A stretch of 64,000 nt of DNA, from positions 168,536,083 through 168,600,082 of the forward strand of contig NC_133390.1 in the NCBI RefSeq assembly GCF_047511655.1, in the 5' to 3' direction. Positions 55,455 to 64,000 of the stretch are shown one piece after another. Numbering within the stretch: the stretch's first letter is position 1; each line of letters opens with the position of its first letter. The position numbers and the translations under genes are program-made. The notes below the pieces were generated by a model that was not told where the DNA came from, did not search any database, and worked only from the letters and a program-made list of their open reading frames with translations. Origin of the DNA: Castor canadensis (Eukaryota; Chordata; Mammalia; Rodentia; Castoridae).

Positions 55455-55466
55455 CCACCAGGTGGC
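55455..55466 (+). promoter_or_regulatory. CTCF-like site
   Basis: CCACCAGGTGGC fits the CTCF core CCASYAGRKGGC at every position. The next base departs from the consensus. It has the same orientation as the site at 31509. Confidence 0.45.
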
Positions 55467-57394
55467 TCAGGAACATTCTACCGCCGGCTTGGCAAGTGGG
55501 CACTAGGGTAGTGAACTAGGAGAGATGGGGACAAGGCAGCTATACAGAGCTGGACCAGACCCTCAGGTAAGCATGGGCCACATCTGGCCGTGGGAACACA
55601 AGAACCCTCCATAGGACACCCCCACTCAGGTGTGGAGGGGTCCCATGCCTCCTCTGTGAGCCTTGACAACTCCTGCTTCCTGAAAACTGTCTTCCTGCTG
55701 GTTGCCTTCACAGGCTTGGAAGCTTCCTCCAACTGGGCTAGAGCTGAGAGGCTAAGCTGAATCCTTCTTCCTGCTGGCTTCCTGTCACTGGCAGCAGAGG
55801 TGCAGGGGTCCAGGGCTGGGGTGGACTCTCCAGCTTCACCCCAAGCAGCCCAAGGGAGCAGAGGCCCTGCTTGCTCCCTGCTACCAGACCCTGGATGGCA
55901 CAGGAGGAGAGGTGGCTGTGTAGATTTTGCTGGCAGGCCCTGCTTCCCACCCCCTCCAGGAGACTGGATGGATGAGAACTGGCTGCGATACAAAGCAAGG
56001 GAGGACCTTTAATCCCTGTTTGTTTCCTTTTGTTCCCCCCACCCCATTGCTGACTCCAGAGATCTTGGCCGGGAGGGGCAGGGGATGGCAAGATGGCAGC
56101 CTACAGGACGAGGCTAGACCCTTAATACCTGCCCCTCGCTTGCTGCAATTTGGATGGGGGTGAGGCGGCAGGGGCAGGGCCCACACGGCTGTGGAGGCTC
56201 AACACAACAGCTGGTGGCTGCGCAGGTCCGTGGGTGGGTGGCAAGTGGGGACTTGCTTTAGCAAGCAAGCTAATCTCATTTGGTTGCTGCAGCCTGCACA
56301 ACCAGGGCTGCATGCTAAGTGGCCAGAGGCAGGAACAGGCTCTGGACAGGCCAGGGAAAGGGGCTGTGCCCCGGGTACACCCAGAGGAACCAACACCAGC
56401 CCTGACTTGGAGGGGGTGCCATATTGAGAGTGGCAGGGGGCTGTGAATGAGGGGAGGGTCCATCCCAGAGGTTGCTCCCTGGAGGCACCTGCCTGGAGAT
56501 GTGCCCTCAGCTCCTCAGTTCTCTGCCTTTTTCTATCCAGTTCTTCTCCCATGAAGTCCTAGCTGAGTTGGTGGAGAGCACATGGCCCTAGACAGGGGAC
56601 ATCTGCAGAAGGAACTGGGAATTGTGACTATGGGAGGGACCCAGGGTCACAGCCAGAGCAGAGGAGGAGAGGAAGATGGTGGGTGAGGTGTGGAGAGGGG
56701 CTAGAAGGGGGGAGGAGGAGGTAGCCAGGTCTGGAGGCCGGGCTCCATCACCCAATTCTTAGGGCCCACAGGGGCTTGTTTGGATGGAGGGCCAGAGAGG
56801 GCCTAGTCACAAAGAATGGCCAAGGTTGGAGCCCTTGTAAACTGGTCTGAAAACACCTTTAGCTCAGTGGGGCAAAGACAGCAGCCCCAGGGCGGCAGGG
56901 CCTGAGGCTGGTGGGGCAGCCAGGCTGGGACCCCACATTCTGGGAGGCCTCTGATGTGGCTCATACTCACAACTCAGCTGCACCAGTCAGGGCTGCCTGA
57001 GCTGCTCCCTGGAGAGTCCTAGAATCACACAGGAGCTCCATGGCTCCTGGACAGGAAGGGCCTGAACTTGGGGCTGCAGCATGGCAGAGATGGAATTTAG
57101 GCCAGAGCCTGCAAGTGATTCCTAATGGCCCCAGCAGTCATCCAGGTCCCTTTATGGTGTTTGCCAGGCCCCTGCGGTAGCTGGGTTTGCAGTCTCTTAC
57201 AGGCTTCTTAACTCAGGTATTGCTACCAAACACGGGCCCACCGAGTGACTCAGTTTCCTCATCTGTGCCTGTGTCTGGCCCCATTCCCTGGGAAGGAAGC
57301 CCTATTTTCACCTTGCAGCATCACAGCACAGGGCCTGCACCCCAAAGTTCCCCAAATACTCAAAGCCCCACAATGCCCCATCAGACTGCACCCT
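55467..57394. other. Unassigned non-coding sequence
   Basis: No gene is seen. A donor-like CAG|GTAAGC occurs at about 55564 with no exon context to support it. No confident repeat. Confidence 0.35.
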
Positions 57395-57710
57395 GCCCTT
57401 GTTGCTGTGTCAGTGTGGACAAATAGCTTTACCTCTCTGAACCTCAGATTCTTCATCAAAAAGTGGGAATAATGTTTTACAGGAATGTTATGTGATTTAG
57501 TTATTTTTGTTTATTTTGGTGGGACTGGGGTTTGAACTCAGAGCTTCGTGCTTGCAAAGCAGGTGCTCTACTGCTTGAGCCACACCTCCAGTCCTACAGG
57601 AATGTTATGAGGAGCTAAATAAGAATGTAAACACATGAGTAAGACAATGAATACAAATACAAAACAGTACCCAGTATACAACAGATGCTCAATAAATACC
57701 TGTTCTCTCC
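57395..57710 (+). repeat. MIR, sense, split by a SINE
   Basis: The left part has 'acctctctgaacctcagatt' and 'aaaagtgggaataatgtttt'. After the SINE it resumes with 'ggagctaaataagaatgtaa' and ends 'gatgctcaataaatacctgt'. Confidence 0.85.
57493..57594 (-). repeat. ID-type SINE, antisense
   Basis: On the plus strand, 'ggggtttgaactcagagctt' and 'cttgagccacacctccagtc' are the reverse complement of the ID monomer. A perfect 15-bp duplication 'tacaggaatgttatg' flanks it at 57478-57492 and 57595-57609, dating the insertion after the MIR. Confidence 0.95.
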
Positions 57711-58104
57711 TGTAGGAGCCAGCTCTTGGGCTGGATCAAATTTCTGAGCCTCCTGGAAGACAGGAAAGCACAAATGCCTCACGATCAGTCACGCTTTCCA
57801 GCCTGGACCTGGCTCTTAGGACCTTAAGGGGGGGGCATCAATGCCCAGGGCCTTCCTTACCAGTTTGCCCCACCCCCATCCATCTCCCCCACCCCACATA
57901 GATGATCTGAAGATGGTCCCTGCAGCTAAGTCTCAGGGAAACCCCTGACATGGTATGGTCAAGCATCCTGGGGTCACCACATCCCTGCCAGTGCACACCC
58001 TCCCCACCCTGGCTGGGTCAGGGTTGGCTCCGTTCCCGGCAGGGGTCAACAGACATGAGAAGCAGGCTGACCCCATACCTAGCCAGCTGGAGCCAGGGCC
58101 TGGG
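57711..58104. other. Unassigned non-coding sequence
   Basis: I see no gene or confident repeat. Confidence 0.4.
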
Positions 58105-58275
58105 ATGCCGGTTGCTCTGGCAGTTAAAGTCCCCCTGGTTGTCTAATTTAATCACAGCTGTGTGCACGGTGACTCTATAAATAATTTTTAGTGCGACATA
58201 ACCATTATTTCACTAATTGCTTCACACGCACCCATGGCCTGTGAGATAAATTAATGTTTGCTGAGTCAGCACCTT
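58105..58275. promoter_or_regulatory. AT-rich island with MARE and MEF2-type sites
   Basis: Repeat-free AT-rich block in GC-rich flanks. It contains 'gtctaatttaatcacagctg' (homeodomain core and E-box), CTATAAATAA at 58175-58184 (fits MEF2 YTAWWWWTAR), 'ataaattaatgttt' and a perfect T-MARE at its right edge. It is the best enhancer candidate in the window by motif content. Confidence 0.5.
58259..58271 (+). promoter_or_regulatory. Perfect palindromic T-MARE (Maf recognition element)
   Basis: TGCTGAGTCAGCA equals the 13-bp T-MARE consensus, bound by large Maf homodimers and by small Maf with CNC factors. Its centre, TGAGTCA, is also an AP-1 site. Confidence 0.75.
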
Positions 58276-59649
58276 CAGCCTTGCAGCTTGGGGGCTTAGG
58301 AAGTGCAGCCCAACACTGGGCTGTCCCCACACCAGTCTCAGCCTGGCACCCCAAGGAGAGGGTGCCCCTCACATGCAGGGACCAAGAGTGGAAGGGGTGA
58401 GAAACAGTGAGAAGAACGGGTCTAATAAGGGTCGCCATGTACAGTTGCACAGGTTGCATCTGCACAAGCTTGCTTGGACCATGGAGGCTGAAACCTGCCT
58501 ACCCTGCACTTCATCTGTCCAGATGGTGCACCAGTCCCATGGTGCCCTGCCATGGGACTTTGTTGACTCAGAAAGTGGTGCCTTTTTGTAATTTGCACCG
58601 AGGCACAGAATGGAGGGACTAGTAACCCCAGAACTAGACCCTAGCAGCCACCTGGTTGCCAGATCTGTCCCTGTCAGAGAGGAAGCAAAGCAGCCCGTGT
58701 CTTGATGACATCGTTTATGTCACCAACAATATGAATACCTGGGTTCTAGGTCTGATGCTGAGTGACCTTGAGCGGGTCACTTTCCCTCCTCTGGGTTACA
58801 CACACCTTCTCCACAGCTATGTACTAATCACAACTAAAGCTGGACCCAGAACCCAGGTGGCCCAATTCCAGGCGCTGTGCTGTTTTTTCCACCCTCCCAC
58901 ATTCTGAAGTCACTGGGGGTGGCTTGAAAATGGGTTCATGTAGTCAGATAAGTTTGGGAAGGATGGAACTAAATGTGTTTCTTTCTTTTGGAAAATCCTA
59001 CAGGACTTTCCAAAGTCCCATCACGGGTTCAAGAGCAGTATACTTCCGAAAGACTGGAGGTTATACAGCTTTTCCTGGAAGCCTTTGGCCATGGAATCTT
59101 TAATTTTAGGACATTTGTTCGTGCTGGGAATCCTGGGATTGTTAAGGAGGGATTCCATCCCAAAGGCAAAAAACCCTTCAACTCCTGGCCTGCCCACTGC
59201 CCACACTGGACGCAGAGAAAGGTGACTCAACTGAAGCACTGTGTGAACTGTCATCCATGAGCAAGCACTGCCCTCCTACTAGTCAGGAAGCAGACAGAGT
59301 GCTCGGAACCCCGAGTCCACCAGATTCAAGGGCAGCAGTGTCTGCCTTCATTGTCACCACTTCCCTGAGTGTCAGGACAAGAACTGAGACACCTCGCTTC
59401 AGAGCTGGACCCCACTGGCTGCGTCACCTGGGAGCAGATTGCTCCCAAGTGTCCATTATCTGAGCTCTGGGCCCCCAGAGCTGGCCTCCTGAACTCCAGG
59501 CTTGCACGGCGGGCCGGCCAGGAAGGTACTTCCGAAGGGAGCAAGTATCACAGATGTGGCAGATGAGCCATTACCTGTTTCCTTGGTGACCTGTAGAGGC
59601 TTCGGCTGTCGTGGGCTGATTACTGCTCACCCGGGCCTTTGCACACACC
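58276..59649. other. Non-coding sequence with a MIR scrap
   Basis: No gene is seen. A sense MIR piece lies at about 58725-58800 ('gagtgaccttgagcgggtca'). Confidence 0.4.
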
Positions 59650-59815
59650 CTGCACTGCTAAAGCACTATGGGAAGAAGGTACTGTCCTTGTTTTATGAGT
59701 GAGAACAGTGGGGCTCAGAGAGGTGCTGTAGCTCACACCAGGTCACAAAGCTGTAAACTGTACAGCTGAGATTTGAACACAGGTCCATCTGGCTCCAGAA
59801 CTTCTCTCCACTCCT
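59650..59815 (-). repeat. MIR, antisense
   Basis: The sequence 'agtggggctcagagaggtgc', 'ccaggtcacaaagctgtaaa' and 'gagatttgaacacaggtcca' matches. Confidence 0.82.
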
Positions 59816-59979
59816 GGATTATTGCTACCTCTGCTCCCCCCCTCCGCACACACATACATTGGCACCAGTTATTCTGCACCCTCCCTTTCTGGGCAGTGTG
59901 ATACCTCAGTTTGTAGAGAGATGTCGCAGTTAAGGACTGTTGGCTGCCTTGCCAGGTCATTTGCTGCATGTTAATAGTG

Positions 59980-60110
59980 ACAGAGGCATCTGTTTGCTGA
60001 GTGTCTACCATGTCCCTGGCATTGAGCTGGCTGCTTTAGAGCCATGACCCCCGGCTGAATCCTCACCCCAGCTGGCTGTGTGGCTCTGAGAGACTGAGGC
60101 TGAGGCACAG
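59980..60110 (-). repeat. MIR fragment, antisense
   Basis: The block 'gctgagtgtctaccatgtcc' followed by 'ctggctgctttagagccatg' fits the reverse complement of the MIR 3' end. Confidence 0.55.
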
Positions 60111-60729
60111 GCTGCAATGTGACCTGCTTGCCACGTGCAATGAAGAAAAGCAGGGAGCACGCCACTGGATTCCACCCGAGCTGGTGACACCTGGAAGTCA
60201 GTTCTTTCCCTACCTCTCGGGCAGCTGGAAATCCAGGCCCTCCAGTTGGAAGGGCAGAGTTGGTTCCTCCTCAGCCCCTATTCCAACACACTGGGTCCCT
60301 TGGCAATTGCTGCCATTGAGATGTCCCTGAAGCCCCGAGGGTCCTGTTCTTGTCCCCTGACACAATATTATGTCTGGGAAACAATGAAGAAGGATGACAG
60401 CACTTTGGGCCTGGCTTCTCCAAGGTCCCTGTTTAACATCCGGGGAGGCCAGAAGAAGACTGGGAGTGGGGGGATGGAGTGGAGGCTGACATCCATGCAT
60501 TGCAGGGACTTGTTTATGCCGGGCCTCCCTCCGTTGCCTCCAGAAGGCAGTTATGGGTGGTCTGCTCACTCCCAGGCATGCCACCTGTCAGCTTGTATGA
60601 ACTCCCCTACCCTGCCCTCCCTTGCCAGGGCTAGTCCACCCTCAGTGGCCTCAGTCAAGCTGTGGAGCATGGCCTCTCACGTTGGGCTCCTCATTTTTCC
60701 AGTCTAGCTAATTTCTTTCTCTCTTCTCT
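60111..60729. other. Unassigned non-coding sequence
   Basis: I see no gene. The 153-codon plus frame at 60246-60707 has no recognisable domain. Confidence 0.4.
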
Positions 60730-60838
60730 CTCTCATTTTGTGAACCAGGGTCTTACTGTGTACCCCAGGCTGGCTTGGAACTTGAGATCCTCCTCCCTAG
60801 TGCTAGGATTACAGGCAGGAACCACTACCTCCAGCTCT
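60730..60838 (-). repeat. B1 SINE, antisense
   Basis: The plus-strand words 'accagggtcttactgtgtac' and 'tagtgctaggattacaggca' are reverse-complemented B1 (7SL-derived). It has no ID half. Confidence 0.85.
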
Positions 60839-60879
60839 AGTCTCATCTCTTGCTTGCGCCTTTATTTTAAAAGTCTGGT

Positions 60880-61830
60880 GGTGTTCCAGGTACTGGAGAC
60901 AGCAGAGAATAGGACAGGTAAAATTCCTGCTGTCTTGGGAGGACTTGACAGGGAGCAAGTGAACAAGTACATGCATGATAGCAGGCAGGGAGAGGGACTT
61001 AAAAGTTAACAAAAAAAGCAGATGCCCCTTGCCCCAGAAAGGGATCTGCTGACAGAATTCAGGAGGTCAGTGAGGGCAGATGGGAAGCAGAACATGTTTG
61101 GTATTTTCTAGCTGAAATATAGCACTTCTCTCCAATTATAAATGTTGGGGACCACATAGTATTAACGGTGCCTGTGGCTTGTCACCAGCAGCAATCAGAG
61201 ATCTTCTATGACATTACAGTGGCTGTAGACATTTGGAAATATCATTGACACTTATCACTGCTTCAAAACTGTGGTAGGTAATGGACTGTCACTCAATCTT
61301 GTTATTTAATGCATTAATAAGGAGGCACACATACACTACATCATGTATCTCTTTTGTAAATATTTTGAAAAGTGCACGTAAATATAACTGGCGACCTTTG
61401 CAAAAGTGGGCATTTACAAATGCTCTGAGGAAGGAGTTGTGGGCCTCACCAGGTGCCAAGGGGCTGGGACCCAGTGGGTTACCTTCTGGACGGGAGAGTG
61501 ACAGGGAGGGCTGGCCCAGTTGAGGGAGAATGGTAAGGGACACTTCTCTGAGAAGTGTATTCGATCAGTGAGTTGAAGGAGGCAAAGATTCCAGTCAAGT
61601 TTGCTGTGGGCAGAGGACTGCAAGGCTAAAGACTTTGGGGTGGGAAGGAGAAAAGAGGCCAGGGAGGTTGAAGCAAAGTGACCATGGAAGAGAGGACAGA
61701 GGAAGAGCAGGGAGGGCATGGCATAAAGGATGCTGCTGAGGGGCTCCGAGCAGGGGTGATGCCTTCAAGTCTACGGAATGGAACGATCACTTTGGATGTT
61801 GGGCAGAGAACGGAGTGCCAAGCAGTGGGT
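60880..61830 (-). repeat. L2, antisense, interrupted
   Basis: The left part has 'aggtactggagacagcagag' and 'aattcctgctgtcttgggag' (antisense L2 3' region). The right part (61520-61830) has 'gatgccttcaagtctacgg' and 'gatcactttggatgttggg' further into L2. About 61090-61430 does not match and looks inserted. Confidence 0.6.
61090..61430. other. AT-rich segment of unknown origin inside an L2
   Basis: This low-GC stretch includes 'tcttgttatttaatgcatta' and 'tttgtaaatattttgaaaag'. I recognise no repeat and no gene. It may be an unrecognised old transposon. Confidence 0.3.
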
Positions 61831-62099
61831 AAGAGGGAAGCAGAGTGAGGAACAAGGTGGCCACGTTCATCCTGTGAAAAACGATGGTGGTCAGTTCATG
61901 TGGGATAGGGGAAGTGGTCGCATTCAGGATGCATTTGGGGAGCTGGAGTCAACAGGTCTGGTGCCAGATCTGCATAGGCAGGAGCGCTCGGCCTTGCACG
62001 GGCTCTCCTGTGCTCTCAGTCCTCAGCTCCTCATTCTTCACCCCACAGCAGAGGCGGCCAGTGGCCATGCTAATCCATCTCTCTCTTCCTGACTAAACA

Positions 62100-62430
62100 G
62101 CCCAGCGCAGTCTGGGGGAGTAATGTGCCCAGCTGAGAGGCCACATCTCCCAGCCTCCTTTGCAGTTAAGGGTTGCCATGGAGATATAATTAGAAGTCAT
62201 CAGGTGGGGCTTCCAGGAACAGGCTTTTTATAGGAGACTGACTCACTCTTTTACCCCTCTTCTTCCTCTTCCTTCCTTTCTGGAACATGGACAGAATGGG
62301 TGAAACCCCCTTCTTCCAAGAGCTTTTCTGGGATCATGTGGGCAATGTCAGTGGATAGCCTTGACGGCTGAACTTCTATCTGGACCTCCCATCCTGACAA
62401 AATAGCCCTTGCGGGCTCGAGCCATTGTAG
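62100..62430 (+). repeat. Old interspersed repeat, family uncertain
   Basis: The sequence 'gagaggccacatctcccagc', 'tttgcagttaagggttgcca' and 'gtggggcttccaggaacagg' resembles a widespread mammalian LTR/DNA-transposon type that I cannot name with confidence. Confidence 0.35.
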
Positions 62431-62610
62431 CTGGGTCTTGTTATTAGAAGTAGAAAAAAATTCTTACCCGATACCACCACGATCCACTGCTTACTGGAGA
62501 GCTTCATCTGAACATCAGGTGCAGACTCACCATGTCCAGTCCTTTCTCTCAAGGACTCCTTATTGGGGACATTTGTGAGAAGAGAGAACTTGTAGCATAA
62601 GAGCTGCACT

Positions 62611-62883
62611 CATCTACCTATCTGCCACCCACCCATCACCCATCCATCCATCCATCCCCACATGTATCCAGCCATTTGATCCACTTACCCATCCATCCAT
62701 CCATCCATCCATCCATCCGCTCATTCCTCCTTCTATCAACACATCCTCTCATCCATCTATCCTTCATCTACTCATCCATCTAGCTCTCATTCCCCACTCA
62801 CTTCCCTCCTACCCACCCATTCATTCCCTATCTACTGTCTGCTCACCTATCCACCCATCCATTCATCCACCCATCCATCCTTT
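62611..62883. repeat. (TCCA)n tetranucleotide array, degenerate
   Basis: TCCATCCATCCA units are purest at 62690-62720. They degrade through 'cctatc', 'ctcatc' and 'accc' variants on both sides. Confidence 0.92.
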
Positions 62884-63799
62884 ATCTGTCTCTCTGTTAC
62901 ACTGTGCTGGGCTCTGTGCTAGACGTGGGGGCAAGAGATATGAATAACATCTTATTTGATGTTCACTTGGTTTATGTGACAGAGTGATTCTGGAAGGGGG
63001 AACATTAGGAGGGGAATTACGAAGATCCCCATGCAAGGACACTGGGTCCTTGCAAGGAAACATGAGTATCTCTCTGAAACTTTTGAATTCTGTATGTTTA
63101 CGTATTCACTATCTAAACATTTTTAATTAAAAATATGTACATCTCATTTGGATTTTCAGCATTTTCCTTGCTCCTGAAAGGATTTGAAGCAGCTTAGGAG
63201 AATACACAGAGAGGGATAGACACGGCCCTGCTGTCAGGGAGCTGACAGTCTCTTGGGGAACAGAGATGAGTAAACAATTCCAGTACAGCTCTGTGGGAGG
63301 GGCAGAGGGACACAATGCCAGACAGCTTCACCAGATCTCCAGTGAGCCTGGTGGCACACTCATCCACTGCCTCCAAGTAACCAGCTGACATGGCACCTTC
63401 ATCTTGCCCCTGGCTGGGCTTGGAAACTACCCAAGATGCCCGCTTCTGGACTGCACATGGTAGAGGCTCCCCCCTCCTTCAAGTTCAGGCACTTGTGTGG
63501 TCTGTCCCTTAATTCCTGTCCTTTGTTTCAATCCCCAGGAAGGGTATGGCTGGAGAAGGCCTGTGGCGGGGCAGCCCAGCACCTGTCTTCCTGTTTGCAC
63601 TAGGTGAGTCCGGCTGCACTGGGAAGAACTTGCCTCAGGTGCCCTGACGTCCAGCGTGGCCATGGGCCATGGCCCTTCCTCAGCCTCTGGCTGCGAGTAG
63701 GGATGGGGCTGGGGGCGGGCAGGAGCCGTCTGCACGGCCGGGCCCCTGAGAGGAGCGAGGAGCAGCCGTGCTGCTTGGAGAATGCGGTCTTTTCAGAGC
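62884..63799. other. Unassigned non-coding sequence
   Basis: No gene is seen. Antisense L2-like words occur at about 63205-63300 ('agggagctgacagtctcttg'). Confidence 0.4.
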
Positions 63800-64000
63800 A
63801 GACCTTTGAAATGGAGCAAGAATAACTTTAAACAATACGATGCTTCTCTCTCCCCCTCAGCTGTTGCCCAGGCAACGCCAGAGTGCTCAACAACTGTTTA
63901 GTTTTTTAAGAAACCAAATCTCCCTCCCTTTGGTCAGCTACCGCCAGGAAGATGAAGAGGCGGTGGTGACGCCCCTCGCGGCCCATTGTGTGGGAACCCG
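63800..64000. promoter_or_regulatory. Candidate element at window edge with RFX site
   Basis: Repeat-free block with 'agaataactttaaacaatac' (SOX/homeodomain-like), an X-box at 63863-63876, and a CpG-richer right end ('gtggtgacgcccctcgcggc'). It continues beyond the window, so its nature is open. Confidence 0.4.
63863..63876. promoter_or_regulatory. Palindromic RFX X-box
   Basis: GTTGCCCAGGCAAC is a perfect inverted repeat of the RFX half-site with 2-bp spacing (GTTGCC-NN-GGCAAC). RFX factors regulate ciliary and other genes through such sites. Confidence 0.65.

Noticed and set aside
55558-55575. Splice donor CAG|GTAAGC on the plus strand
   Set aside because: Isolated donor-like words are common, and no exon, acceptor or open frame supports it.
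62172-62185. RFX-like site GTTGCCATGGAGAT
   Set aside because: It lies in an old interspersed repeat and only one half-site is intact.
62611-62883. CRISPR-like repeat array
   Set aside because: Units are contiguous tetranucleotides without spacers, and the genome is mammalian.

Overview
This window is vertebrate nuclear DNA, almost certainly from a rodent. No open reading frame in it reads as a recognisable protein. The frames are short, overlap on both strands, and are explained by repeats or base composition. The repeat content sets the clade. The ancient layer is the placental-mammal set: many MIR and L2 fragments, older L1 3' ends, and four copies of the hAT-Charlie element MER20. The younger layer is a SINE family whose tRNA/ID-type half has the A and B boxes and reads 'gagttcaaaccccag' near its 3' end, often fused to a B1/7SL-like half. 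From memory this resembles the B1-ID composites of beavers and their relatives (Castorimorpha). The species is an inference.

Layout: 1-13 kb is ancient repeats with AT-rich, probably constrained islands at 9.2 and 10.7 kb. 13-20 kb holds another island (13.1 kb), a long L2 carrying a retroposed U6 snRNA copy, and a MER20. 20-31 kb is mostly single-copy sequence with MIR, L2, L1 and MER20 fragments. 31.5-33 kb is a CpG island with a CTCF-like site at its left edge, a Z-DNA-prone CA/CG tract, and a candidate first exon on the minus strand ending in a strong splice donor at 32571/32570. 35.7-36.7 kb is a long pyrimidine tract followed by a second GC-rich block. 37.4 kb has a near-consensus REST/NRSF site. 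39.8-40.5 kb is the youngest L1. 43-51.5 kb has most of the young SINEs, several with clear target-site duplications. 53-64 kb is MIR/L2 background with a 20-bp minisatellite, a second CTCF-like site, an AT-rich island holding a perfect 13-bp Maf recognition element, a (TCCA)n array and, at the right edge, a palindromic RFX X-box.

The simplest reading is a regulatory-rich intergenic or intronic region around the CpG-island promoter of an unidentified gene or lncRNA. If the donor is real, transcription runs leftward from about 32.8 kb. I could not name the gene. Repeat family names come from recall of consensus sequences, not from a search, and boundaries are approximate unless a target-site duplication is given. 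'Constrained' islands are judged by composition and motifs only, since no alignment was possible.
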